Source of the DNA: Hypericum androsaemum
Taxonomy: Eukaryota; Streptophyta; Magnoliopsida; Malpighiales; Hypericaceae
Length of the DNA: 64,000 bases
NCBI GenBank assembly: GCA_963995505.1
Contig: OZ023197.1
Location: 7,119,827 to 7,183,826, forward strand
Direction of reading: 5' to 3'
Below are positions 36,701 through 48,000 of the stretch, in pieces. Within the stretch, counting starts at the first letter, position 1. Each line of letters starts with the position of its first letter. The position numbers and the translations under genes were made by a program. The notes under the pieces are model-generated. The model did not search any database, had not been told where the DNA came from, and saw only the letters and a program-made list of their open reading frames with translations.

Positions 36701-38004
36701 AAAGGCAAGAAAAGGCATGAAAAGGCAAGAAAAGGCATAAAAAGGCAAGAAAAGTCATGAAAAGGCATGAAAAGGCATGAAAAGGCAAGAAAAGTCATTA
36801 AAAGGCATGAAAAGGCATGAAAAGGCATGAAAAGGTAAGAAAAGGCATGAAAAGACAAGAAAATGCATAAAAAGGCAAGAAAAGGAAAGAAAATGCATGA
36901 AAAGGCAAGAAAAGGCATGAACAGGTAAGAAAAGGCATGAAAAGGTATGAAAAGGCCTGAAAAGGCATGAAAAGGCAAGAAAAGGCATGAAAAGGCAAGA
37001 AATGGCAAGGAAAGGCAAGAAAAGGCAAGAAAAGGCATGAAAATGCAAGAAAAGGCATGAAAAGGCAAGAAAAGGCATGAAAATGAAAGAAAAGGCATGA
37101 AAAGGCATGAAAAGGCATGAAAAGGCATGAAAAGGTATGAAAAGGAATGAAAAGGCATGAAAATGTAAGAAGAGTCAAGAAAAGGCATGAAAATGCAAGA
37201 AGAGTCAAGAAAAGGCATGAAAAGGCAAGAACAGTCATGAAAAGGCAAGAAAAGGTAAGAAAAGGCATGAAAATGTAAGAAAAGTTAAGAAAAGGCATGA
37301 AAAGGCAAGAAAAGGTATGAAAATGCAAGAAAAAGCATGAAATGGCAAGAAAAGGCAAGAAAATGCATAAAAAGGCAAGAAAAGGCATGAAAATGCAAGA
37401 AAAGGCATGAAAAGTCATGAAAAGGCAAGAAAAGTCATGAAAAGGTAAGAAAAGTCATGAAAAGGCATGAAAAGGCAAGAAAAGGCATGAAAAGGCATGA
37501 AATGGCAAGAAAAGGCACGAAAAGGCAAGAAATGGCAAGGAAAGGCAAGAAAAGGCAAGAAAAGGCAAGAAAAGGCAAGAAAAGGCATGAAAATGAATGA
37601 AAAGGCATGAAAAGGCAAGAAAAGGCATGAAAAGGCATGAAAAGGCAAGTAAAGGCAAGAAAAGGTATGAAAAGGCAAGAAAAGGCAAGAAAAGGCATAA
37701 AAAGGACAGAAAAGGCATGAAAAGGCAAGAAATGGCAAGAAAAGGCATAAAAATGAAAGAAAAGGCATTAAAAGCTAAGAAAAGGCATGAAAAGGCATGA
37801 AAAGGCGAGAAAAGTCATGAAAAGGCATGAAAAGTCATGAAAAGGCATGAAACGATAAGAAAAGGAAAGAAAAGGCATGAAAAGGCATGAAAAGGCAAGG
37901 AAAGGCAAGAAAAGGCATGAAAAGATAAGAAAAGGAAAGAAAAGGCATGAAAGGGCAAGATATGGCAAGGAAAGGCAAGAAAAGGCATGAAAAGGCATGA
38001 AAAG

Positions 38005-38698
38005 TGATGTGAGTAAGCCTAAGGATGCACCTACTATCAAGCTTGTAGACTCGCAGCAAGTTCAAGTTCCAATTGGGCCAATGACAAGAGCAAGAGCTAG
38101 GAAGTTGCAATCTGACTTCAATGGACTAATGCAAGAAGTTTGGGCTCAAGCAAGTGCGTGGAGGACCAAGGACGTCCAAGAAACCCAAGGGAGGCCCATG
38201 CACGTTTTGGAAGCTAAATGGGAAGTTTGAGATGCACGCAATCTCCTTGATGCATGCGCACGTGAATAATTCGGCCAGAATCCCTTTAAATTAGGAAGGA
38301 GAATTTTGGCCAGCCTTGAACTCCTTATTTGGAGTTAGTTTTCGTTTAGGAAGTTGTAAGACTTATGGAGCCTATATAAAGAGGCATCCTCATTCAATAA
38401 AGACATAACAATTCGGAGAATTACTTAGCATTGGCTAATTGTGAGTTTAGATACTCGTTTGTTCTTGCTTAGGCTGGTGAGTCGTCTTGGCTAGAATTTA
38501 TCTTTCACTTATCAAGCGGATCATCCATCCCCGCTCGTGGCATGATACGACCTTAGGTCAAGGTTTAGAAGCTCTTGCTGCGGGTTAAGGTCCAATTTCG
38601 CGCCTTAGTTCTTGTGAGTTCTTGTGAGTTGTGATCTGTTCCATTCTGAAGTAACAAACGGTCCGAGTTGTGAGTCTTTTCCGCGGAGATTCATATCA
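38005..38698 (+). repeat. A 5' LTR (694 bp, internal deletion)
   Basis: TGATGTGAG...TTCATATCA. Compared with the 3' LTR it lacks about 126 bp at 38268, between two GAAT repeats, so the loss happened after insertion by short-homology deletion. Confidence 0.93.
38373..38380 (+). promoter_or_regulatory. A 5' LTR TATA box
   Basis: TATATAAA within GGAGCCTATATAAAGAGG, with AATAAA at 38396-38401. Same arrangement as in the B LTRs. Confidence 0.72.
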
Positions 38699-38700
38699 TT

Positions 38701-38712
38701 TGGTATCAGAGC
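38701..38712 (+). other. A primer binding site (tRNA-iMet)
   Basis: TGGTATCAGAGC, two bases after the LTR end TATCA. Confidence 0.9.
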
Positions 38713-39351
38713 TTAGCTTGTTACTTTAGTTCATTACCCTTGTTATTCTTGTTCTTTTTTTTTTGGGGTTCGATTTGTTGCTTGCTAATCCGTGAGGTTC
38801 TTCGCTGTTCGAGAGAAAAGAGAGGAAAACAAACGAGTGAAGCAAAAACAGAAAAGAAAAGAAAAGAAAAGAAAAGAAAAGAAAAAAAAAGGAAAGAAAA
38901 GAAAAAAAAAAGGTAAGAAAAAAAAAAGAGAGGAAACAAAACAGGAAGAAGTTAGTCCTAAGTTGGCCCGCACGACTAATTTGGAAGCCGCAAGCTAAAG
39001 AGGAAACAAAATCAAAAAGGAAGCTAGCGAACTAAAGAAGGCGCAGCAGCTGATCAAGAAAAGGGACAAGCAAGACTAAAAAGCAAAGAAAGGCCAAAAG
39101 AGGAACTTTAACATTCTGTTTGTTAAAGCGTGAAGCTCAAGCAAAGGCTGTTCTAGCTTTAGTAAGAACATACAAGTATCACGAGAGGAAAAAGGCAAGA
39201 GTGTGCGAGTACCTTAGAGAGAAAAGCCAAATATTTGAGTGCAAACACGAGTGAACTTGAGTGCACCTTACATTGAGAGTATACACGTAAGGGAGTGAGC
39301 TTGTGAGGCCATAATTTTTCTTATTACTAACCAATTTTTCTTGTAGCAAAC
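38713..39351 (+). other. A untranslated leader
   Basis: About 640 bp with a GAAAA-rich tract at 38850-38930 that contains GGAAAG and GGTAAG steps like satellite variants. An exact satellite unit AAAAGGCAAG is at 39190-39199. No ORF appears to be used. The last 185 bp look like an intron. Confidence 0.75.
39162..39346 (+). other. Putative leader intron of A
   Basis: GTAAGAAC donor at 39162, TACTAAC branch site at 39325-39331 and a TTTTTCTTGTAG acceptor ending 39346, five bases before the gag ATG. Length 185, close to 187 in B1 and 186 in B2. Confidence 0.4.
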
Positions 39352-42300
39352 ATGTCGCATGAAGGTCAAACTATGGGAAGCATAGACCTTAAGTTATTAG
39401 TGGATGCCTTGGCCGGGAAGCTCGAGCAGATGGTGCAAGCTCAGATGGAGCCTTTGCAACTACACGTGGATGTCGTGGAGAATTCTCTTGACAACCCCCA
39501 AACGCGAGGCGAACTCCAAAGGCGTAGGAGAGGAGTACCTATTGGAGAGTCGAGCGGAGCTGATTCTGAATCTGAAGAAGGCGTAGGCTCTACAAGGAGT
39601 CTTAGGAGAGCAAGAACAAACCGCCCACCTAGGGAGGCGAGGCAAAAGAGAGACGACAACATAGGGAGTATCAAACTGAAGATACCCTCCTTTGCTGGTC
39701 GTTCTGACCTGGAGGCGTACTTGGAGTGGGAGAAGAAGATTGAGTTCGTGTTTGATTGCCACAATAGCTCCGAAGCAAAGAAGGTAAAACTTGCCATCAC
39801 CGAATTCACTGATTATGCTATAACTTGGTGGGATCAACTTGTGACAAGCAGGAGGAGAAATGGAGAACGCCCTATAGCTACTTGGGAAGACATGAAAGTG
39901 TTGATGAGGAAGAGATTTGTTCCAAGTCATTACTATAGAGGGCTGTATAAGAAGTTACAAGGAATGAGGCAAGGAAATTTGAGCGTGGAGGAGTATTTCA
40001 AACAGATGGGGATGGCCATGATAAGAGCTGATATAGATGAAGATAGAGAAGTTACAATGGCAAGATTCTTGAATGGACTCAATCCTGAAATTCAAGACAA
40101 AGTTGAGTTGCAACACTATGTGGAGTTGGAGGACATGGTGCATATGGCAACGAAAATTGAGAAGCAACTCAAGAGAGGAGAGGGGAGAACAAGAGCTACA
40201 TCGAGTTCTACTTGGAAGCCAAACTACCAAAAGAAGTTTGACAAGCCACAAGCAGCCAAAGTAGAGCATAAATTCGAGAGTTCTCAAGCTAATTCTCAAA
40301 GGAAAGTGGAAGTCACTCCAGCTAGGAACCGTGACATCAAGTGCTTTAAGTGTCAAGGAAGAGGGCACATCTCAAGTCAATGCCCTAACAAGCAAGCAAT
40401 GGTGATCAAGGAAAGTGGAGAGATTGAAACTGAAGAAGAGGATTCGGAGCATGAAAGCATGCTTTCTTTGGAGGACGTATCCGAGGAAGAGTACCAAGCT
40501 GCTGAGAGGCTTACTCTTGTGTCTAGAAGAGCATTGAATGTGCAAGTAAAAGAAGAAAACGATGTGGCTCAAAGAGAAAATATTTTTCACACAAGGTGCT
40601 ATGTCAAAGACAAGGTGTGTAGTGTCATCATAGATGGAGGAAGTTGTGCTAATGTCGCAAGCACTACTATGGTGGAGAAGTTAGGGTTACTCACTGGAAA
40701 ACACCCTAAGCCATACAAACTACAATGGCTGAATGATAGTGGAGAAGTACGAGTGATGAAGCAAGTATTGGTAACATTCCGCATTGGCAACTATGAGGAT
40801 GAAGTGTTGTGTGATGTTGTACCAATGCAAGCTGGTCATCTATTGTTAGGAAGGCCATGGCAGTTTGATAGGAAAGTGCATCATGACGGCTACACCAACA
40901 AATATTCATTTATACTTAAGAAGAGAGTAATCACTTTGGCACCCTTGTCACCATCACAAGTTTGTGAAGATCAATGACAGTTGCAAAAAGAAAGTGATGA
41001 GCAAAGAGAGCGTGACAAAAAGAAAAAGATTGAGAGGAGAGAAGAAGCCGAAAAAAAGATAAGAAAAATGGCCAATGGAGAGGAAAAGATTGAGAAAACA
41101 AAAGAAGCCGGAAAAACAGAAATTAAAACGGCCAATGAGAGAAAAACCGAGAGTTGGAAAAAGAGTTACTATGTGGGAGCAAGTGATATTAAGCAAGCAT
41201 GCTTTGAAAAGAAGCCTATGATCTTACTTCGGTATAGAGAGGCGCTTTTAAACACTAACGAGCTTGAACCACATGTACCTAGTACAGTTGTGTCTCTTTT
41301 GCAGGACTACAAGGATGTCTTTCCCGACGAGCTACCACCTGGTTTGCCACCTATTCGTGGGATTGAACATCAAATAGACTTTGTTCCAGGAGCTGCCATA
41401 CCTAACCGTCCCGCATATAGAAGCAATCCTGAAGAAACAAAGGAGCTTGAGAAGCAAGTCAACGAGCTATTGGAGAAAGGGTACGTGAGAGAGAGCATGA
41501 GTCCATGTGCTGTTCCAGTCCTACTTGTGCCCAAGAAGGATAAATCATGGAGAATGTGTGTTGATTGCCGAGCAGTCAACAACATAACGGTAAAATATCG
41601 TCACCCTATTCCTCGTTTAGATGACATGTTAGATGAGTTGCATGGTTCTTGCATGTTTTCTAAGATTGATTTGAAGAGTGGTTATCATCAAATTAGAATG
41701 AAAGAAGGAGATGAGTGGAAGACTGCTTTTAAAACAAAGTATGGGTTGTATGAGTGGATGGTCATGCCATTTGGTTTGTCCAACGCACCTAGCACGTTTA
41801 TGCGACTCATGAATCATGTTCTACGTCCATTCATTGGTAAATTTGTGGTTGTTTACTTTGATGATATACTCATTTATAGCAAGAGCATGGAGGATCATTT
41901 AGAACATTTGAAATCTGTCTTAGATGCACTTAGAGAAGATCAATTGTTTGCTAACTTGAAGAAGTGCACCGTTTGTACGGATAAGCTTGTATTCTTGGGT
42001 TTTGTTGTTGGAGCTAACGGAATACAGGTTAATGAAGAAAAGATCCGAGCTATCCGTGAATGGCCAAGCCCTACAAGTGTTGCTAATGTTAGGAGCTTTC
42101 ATGGACTAGCTAGTTTTTATAGGAGATTTGTGAAGGACTTTAGTAGCATAGCCGCACCCATAACTTGAGTCATCAAGAAGAATGTGGGCTTTACTTGGGG
42201 AGAAGCTCAAGAGAAGGCCTTCCAACTACTAAAAGGGAAGTTGACTAATGCACCCTTGTTAGCTTTACCTAATTTCTCTAAGACTTTTGAAATAGAGTGT

Positions 42301-44139
42301 GATGCTTCTGGTATAGGAATTGGAGCTGTCCTTATGCAAGAGGGAAGACCCATTGCATACTTTAGTGAGAAACTAAGTGGTGCAACCTTGAATTACCCGA
42401 CCTATGACAAGGAGTTGTACGCACTAGTTCGAGCATTGGATACATGGCAGCATTACTTGTGGCCAAAGGAGTTCGTGATTCACACTGATCATGAGTCACT
42501 CAAGCACTTAAAGGGGCAACACAAGCTGAACAAGAGGCATGCACGATGGGTGGAATTCATTGAGACATTTCCTTATGTCATTCGCTACAAGCAAGGTAAG
42601 GAAAATGTAGTGGCTGATGCACTATCACGAAGGTACGCCTTGATCTCAACTCTTGATGCTAAACTACTTGGCTTTGAACACATTAAAGAGATGTATGTTG
42701 ATGATGTTGATTTTAGCGAGTTGTTTAGATCAACTGAAAGAAATGCATTTGGTAAGTTCTTTCGTAATGAAGGTTACCTATTTCGTGAAAACAAACTTTG
42801 TGTGCCTAATTGTTCGATGCGAGAATTACTAATTCAGGAGGCACATGGAGGTGGCTTAATGGGGCATTTTGGAATTGCAAAGACCTTGGCAATGCTACAA
42901 GATCATTTCTTTTGGCCACACATGAAGAGAGACGTTGAGAGAGTTTGTGGTCGTTGCATCACTTGCAAGCAAGCCAAGTCAAAGGTAAAACCCCATGGTT
43001 TGTACACCCCACTACCTATACCTAATGAGCCTTGGATTGATATCTCTATGGATTTTGTGTTAGGACTACCTAGGACTAAGCGTGGAAGAGATTCAATTTT
43101 TGTGGTAGTGGATAGGTTTTCTAAGATGGCACATTTCATTCCATGTCATAAGACTGATGATGCTTCAAACATTGCTGATTTGTTCTTTAGAGAGGTTGTT
43201 AGGTTGCATGGCATGCCTAGGACAATTATCTCTGATAGAGATGCTAAGTTCCTAAGTTACTTTTGGAAGACCTTTTGGTGCAAGTTAGGTACTAAGTTGT
43301 TGTTTTCTACTACTTGTCATCCTCAAACTGATGGTCAAACTGAAGTAGTGAATAGGACTTTGTCTACACTTTTGAGAGCACTCATTAAGCATAACATTAA
43401 GACTTGGGAAGAATGTTTGCCTCATGTTGAGTTTGCTTATAATCGTTCTGTCCATTCTGCTACTCAATTCTCACCATTTGAGCTTGTTTATGGGCTTAAT
43501 CCTTTGACTCCATTGGATTTATCACCTCTACTTTCGAGTGAGCATGTTAACTTAGATGGCAAGAAGAAGGCTGAATTTGTCAAGCAGTTACATGAGAAAG
43601 CAAGAATGAACATCGAGAAGCGCACAGAGCACTATGCGAGGCAAGCAAACAAAGGAAGGCACAAGGTTGTCTTTGAGCCAGGAGATTGGGTTTGGCTACA
43701 TATGAGGAAGGAGCGTTTTCCTGTCCAAAGATGTTCAAAGTTGCTACCACGAGGAGATGGTCCATTCCAAGTGATAGAACGCATTAATGATAATGCCTAC
43801 CAGCTAGACCTTCCGGGTGAGTATAATGTAAGTGCTTCGTTTAACGTGGCTGACTTGAGTCCGTTTGATGTAGGTGATGATTTGAGGACAAATCCTTTTC
43901 AAGAGGAGGGGACTGATGTGAGTAAGCCTAAGGATGCACCTACTATCAAGCTTGTAGACTCGCAGCAAGTTCAAGTTCCAATTGGGCCAATGACAAGAGC
44001 AAGAGCTAGGAAGTTGCAATCTGACTTCAATGGACTAATGCAAGAAGTTTGGGCTCAAGCAAGTGCGTGGAGGACCAAGGACGTCCAAGAAACCCAAGGG
44101 AGGCCCATGCACGTTTTGGAAGCTAAATGGGAAGTTTGA
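39352..44139 (+). pseudogene. A gag-pol polyprotein, one frame with two in-frame TGA
   Basis: The start is the ATG at 39352, two codons after the acceptor-like TTGTAG. The frame spans 1595 codons plus stop. Gag: N-terminal helix 10-45, Arg-rich 55-100, gag domain about 110-275, CCHC knuckle at 331-344 (CFKCQGRGHISSQC). Protease DGGS at 428-431. The first TGA is at 40975-40977 (residue 542), at the protease/RT boundary. A Lys/Glu linker follows, then RT with YFDD at 41854-41865. The second TGA, 42166-42168, lies between RT and RNase H. RNase H (CDASG, DKELYAL, TDHES) and integrase (HHCC, then SMDF, SDRDAKF, TDGQTE) are complete. The last 75 codons, with [12 protein letters not shown], lie in the 3' LTR. 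No frameshift seen. It is annotated as a pseudogene because of the stops; the first has a readthrough-like context. Confidence 0.9.
43901..43912 (+). other. A polypurine tract
   Basis: AAGAGGAGGGGA, one base before the 3' LTR start TGATGTGAG at 43914. Confidence 0.85.
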
Positions 44140-44733
44140 GATGCACGCAATCTCCTGGATGCATGCGCACGTGAATTTCAAGCTTATCTTGGACATGCGT
44201 CCCTAAATTTTAGGGATTGCATCTACTATGTTTTAGGACGTGATATTTACTAGATAGTCTATTAGTTATCTATGTTTAGATTGTTTTCCTACTTAGTTGA
44301 ATATTTCGGCCAGAATCCCTTTAAATTAGGAAGGAGAATTTTGGCCAGCCTTGAACTCGTTATTTGGAGTTAGTTTTCGTTTAGGAAGTTGTAAGACTTA
44401 TGGAGCCTATATAAAGAGGCATCCTCATTCAATAAAGACATAACAATTCGGAGAATTACTTAGCATTGGCTAATTGTGAGTTTAGATACTCGTTTGTTCT
44501 TGCTTAGGCTGGTGAGTCGTCTTGGCTAGAATTTATCTTTCACTTATCAAGCGGATCATCCATCCCCGCTCGTGGCGTGATACGACCTTAGGTCAAGGTT
44601 CAGAAGCTCTTGCTGCGGGTTAAGGTCCAATTTCGCGCCTTAGTTCTTGTGAGTTCTTGTGAGTTGTGATCTGTTCCATTCTGAAGTAACAAACGGTCCG
44701 AGTTGTGAGTCTTTTCCGCAGAGATTCATATCA
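43914..44733 (+). repeat. A 3' LTR (820 bp, full length)
   Basis: TGATGTGAG...TTCATATCA with TATA box at 44408-44415 and AATAAA at 44431-44436. It carries the stop codon of pol at 44137-44139. Immediately after it comes another PBS, so it also acts as the left LTR of the segment that follows. Confidence 0.93.
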
Positions 44734-45047
44734 TTTGGTATCAGAGCTTAGCTTGTTACTTTAGTTTATTACCCTTGTTATTCTTGTTCTTTTTTTTTTG
44801 GGGTTCGATTTGTTGCTTGCTAATCCGTGAGGTTCTTCGATGTTCGAGAGAAAAGAGAGGAAAACAAACGAGTGAAGCAAAAACAGAAAAGAAAAGAAAA
44901 GAAAAGAAAAGAAAAGAAAAAAAAAGGAAAGAAAAGAAAAAAAAAGGTAAGAAAAAAAAAAGAGAGGAAACAAAACAGGAAGAAGTTAGTCCTAAGTTGG
45001 CCCGCACGACTAATTTGGAAGCCGCAAGCTAAAGAGGAAACAAAATC
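44734..45047 (+). mobile_element. Second family A leader directly after the 3' LTR
   Basis: TTTGGTATCAGAGC (PBS at 44736-44747) and about 300 bp of leader repeat 38699-39012 with only a few differences and small length changes in homopolymers. It breaks into array 3 within AAAAAGG, shared by leader and satellite. This gives LTR-internal-LTR-leader, the product expected of LTR-LTR unequal exchange or of a tandem integration, later truncated. Confidence 0.9.
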
Positions 45048-48000
45048 AAAAAGGCATGAAAAGGCATGAAAATGCATGAAATGGCAAGAAAATGCATGAA
45101 AAGGCATGAAACGGCAAGAAAAGGCATGAAAAGGTATGAAAAGGCAAGAAAAGGCACGAAAAGGCAAGAAATGGCAAGGAAAGGCAAGAAAAGGCAAGAA
45201 AAGGCATGAAAATGAATGAAAAGGCATGAAAAGTTAAGAAAAGGCATGAAAAGGCATGAAAAGGCAAGAAAAGGCAAGAAAAGGCATGAAATGGCAAGAA
45301 AAGGCATGAAAAGGCATGAAAAGGCATGAAAAGGTATGAAAAGGCAAGAAAAGGCACAAAAAGGCAAGAAATGGCAAGGAAAGGCAAGAAAAGGCAAGAA
45401 AAGGTAAGAAAAGGCAAGAAAAGGCATGAAAATGAATGAAAAAGCATGAAAAGGCAAGAAAAGGCATGAAAAGGCATGAAAAGGCAAGAAAAGGCATGAA
45501 AAGGTAAGAAAAGGCACGAAAAGGCACGAAATGGCAAGGAAAGGCAAGAAAAGGCATGAAAAGGCATGAAAATGAATGAAAAGGCATGAAAAGGCAAGAA
45601 AAGGCATGAAAAGGCATGAAAAGGCAAGAAAAGGCAAGAAAAGGTATGAAAAGGCAAGAAAAGGCATGAAAAGGCAAGAAAATGCATAAAAAGGCCAGAA
45701 AAAGCATGAAAAGGCAAGAAATGGCAAAAAAAGGCATAAAAATGAAAGAAAAGGCATGAAAAGCTAAGAAAAGGCATGAAAAGGCATGAAAAGGCGAGAA
45801 AAGTCATGAAAAGGCATGAAAAGTCATGAAAAGGCATGAAACGATAAGAAAAGGAAAGAAAAGGTATGAAAAGGCATGAAAAGGCAAGAAATGGCAAGGA
45901 AAGGCAAGAAAAGGCAAGAAAAGGCATGAAAAGATAAGAAAAGGAAAGAAAAGGCATGAAAAGGCAAGATATGGCAAGGAAAGGCAAGAAAAGGCATGAA
46001 AAGGCATGAAAAGGCAAGAAAAGACATGAAAAGGCAAGAAAAGACATAAAAAGGCAAGAAAAGGTATGAAAATGCAAGAAAAGTCATGAGAAGGCAAGAA
46101 ATGGCAAGGAAAGGCAAGAAAAGGCAAGAAAAGGCATGAAAAGGCAAGAAAAGGTAGGAAAAGGCAAGAAAAGGCATGAAAAGGCAAGAAAAGGCATGAA
46201 AAGGCAAGAAAAGTCATGAAAAGGCAAGAAATGGCAAGGAAAGGCAAGAAAAGGACAGAAAAGGCATGAAAAGGCAAGAAAAGTCAGGAAAAGGCAAGAA
46301 AAGGAATGAAAAGGCAAGAAAAGGCATGAAAAGGCAAGAAAAGGCATGAAAAGGCAAGAAAAGACAAGAAAAGGCATAAAAATGCAAGAAAAGAAAAGAA
46401 AAGGCATGAAAAGGCATGAAAAGGTAAGAAAAGGCATGAAAAGGTATGAAAAGGCAAGAAAAGGCATGAAAAGGCAAGAAATGGCATGAAAAGGCAAGAA
46501 ATGGCAAGGAAAGGCAAGAAAAGGCAACAAAAGAGAAGAAAAGGCATGAAAAAGCATGAAAAGGAAAGAAAAGGCATGAAAAGGCAAGAAAAGGCATGAA
46601 AGGGCATGAAAAGGCAAGAAAAGGCATGAAAAGGCAAGAAAAGGCATGAAAAGGCAAGAAAAGGCATGAAAAGGGAAGAAAAGGCAAGAAAAGGCATGAA
46701 AAGACAAGAAAAGGCAAGAAAAGGCATGAAAAGACAAGAAAAGGAAAGAAAAGGCATGAAAAGGCATGAAAAGCCAAGAAAACGCATGAAAAGGTATGAA
46801 AAGGAATGAAAAGGCAAGAAAAGGCATGAAAAGGCAAGAAGAGTCAAGAAAAGGCATGAAAAGGCAAGAACAGTCATGAAAAGGCAAGAAAAGGCAAGAA
46901 AAGGCATGAAAATGCAAGAAAAATTAAGAAAAGGCATGAAAAGGCATGCAACGAAAGAAAAGGAAAGAAAAGACATGAAAAGGCATGAAAAGGCAAGAAA
47001 TGGCAAGGAAAGGCAAGAAAAGGCATGAAAAGATAAGAAAAGGAAAGAAAAGGCGTGAAAAGGCAAGATATGGCAAGGAAAGGCAAGAAAAGGCATGAAA
47101 AGACATGAAAAGGCAAGAAAAGACATGAAAAGGCAAGAAAAAACATGAAAAGGCAAGAAACGGCATGAAAAGGCAAGAAAAGTCATGAGAAGGCAAGAAA
47201 TGGCAAGGAAACGCAAGAAAAGGCATGAAAAGGCAAGAAAAGGTAAGAAAAGGCAGGAAAAGGCAAGAAAAGGCATGAAAAGGCAAGAAAAGGCATGAAA
47301 AGGAAAGAAAAGTCATGAAAAGGCAAGAAATGGCAAGGAAAGGCAAGAAAAGGATAGAAAAGGCATGAAAAGGCAAGAAAAGGCATTAAAAGGCATGAAA
47401 AGGCAAAAAAAGACATGAAAAGGCATAAAAAGGCAAGAAAAAGAAAGAAAAGGCATGAAAAGGTAAAAAAAGGCATGAAAAGGTATGAAAAGGCAAGAAA
47501 AGGCATGAAAAGGCAAGAAATGGCATGAAATGGCAAGGAAAGGCAAGAAAAGGCAACAAAAGAGAAGAAAAGGCATGAAAAGGCATGAAAAGGCATGAAA
47601 GGGTATGAAAAGGCAAGAAAAGGCATGAAAAGGCAAGAAAATGCATGAAAAGGCAAGAAAAGGCAAGAAAAGGCAAGAAAAGGCATGAAAAGGGAAGAAA
47701 AGGCAAGAAAAGGCATGAAAAGACAAGAAAAGGCAAGAAAAGGCCTGAAAAGACAAGAAAAGGAAAGAAAAGGCATGAAAAGGCATGAAAAGGCAAGAAA
47801 AGTCATGAAAAGGCATGAAAAGGTATGAAAAGGAATGAAAAGGCAAGAAAAGGCATGAAAAGGCAAGAAGAGTCAAGAAAAGGCATGAAAAGGCAAGAAC
47901 AGTCATGAAAAGGCAAGAAAAGGTAAGAAAAGGCATGAAAATGCAAGAAAAGTTAAGAAAAGGCATGAAAAGGCAAAAAAAGGTATGAAAATGCAAGAAA

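Larger units (their letters stand above)
19372..38004 (+). repeat. Minisatellite array 2, 18.6 kb of 10-bp units
   Basis: The largest block, with the same unit and polarity as array 1. Variants include GATAAG, GCTTG, GCGAG, GATATGG and GCAAGG. Local higher-order repeats are visible: about 370 bp (27511 and 27881), 210 bp (33329 and 33539) and a 1470-bp offset (28031 and 29501). The rare cluster GAAGAGTCAAG recurs from about 28.4 kb onward. No gene is embedded. The right end is a paralogue of parts of array 3. Both ends are LTR termini in the same unit phase. Confidence 0.98.
38005..44733 (+). mobile_element. A: near-complete Ty3/gypsy retrotransposon, young
   Basis: Both LTRs, PBS, leader, one continuous gag-pol frame with two TGA codons, and PPT are present. 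Over the shared 694 bp the LTRs differ at only five sites that I can count. The 5' LTR has lost 126 bp. The left flank is array 2; the right flank is not array but a second leader copy. Structure and motifs are those of a plant chromovirus; the pol frame entering the LTR suggests the CRM type. This is the best-preserved autonomous candidate in the window. Confidence 0.93.

Noticed and set aside
19372..38004. Telomeric or interstitial telomere repeat
   Set aside because: The unit is not TTTAGGG or a known variant; AAAAGGCATG has a different core and length.
37997..38230. Small independent gene at the start of the A and B LTRs (also 9075, 19146, 50048)
   Set aside because: This is the C-terminal tail of pol that every LTR copies. 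The apparent ATG in some copies comes from adjacent satellite.
38721..38973. Phe-rich antisense ORFs at the A leader (also 44756-45007)
   Set aside because: Antisense of the GAAAA-rich tract; frames shift between the two leader copies.
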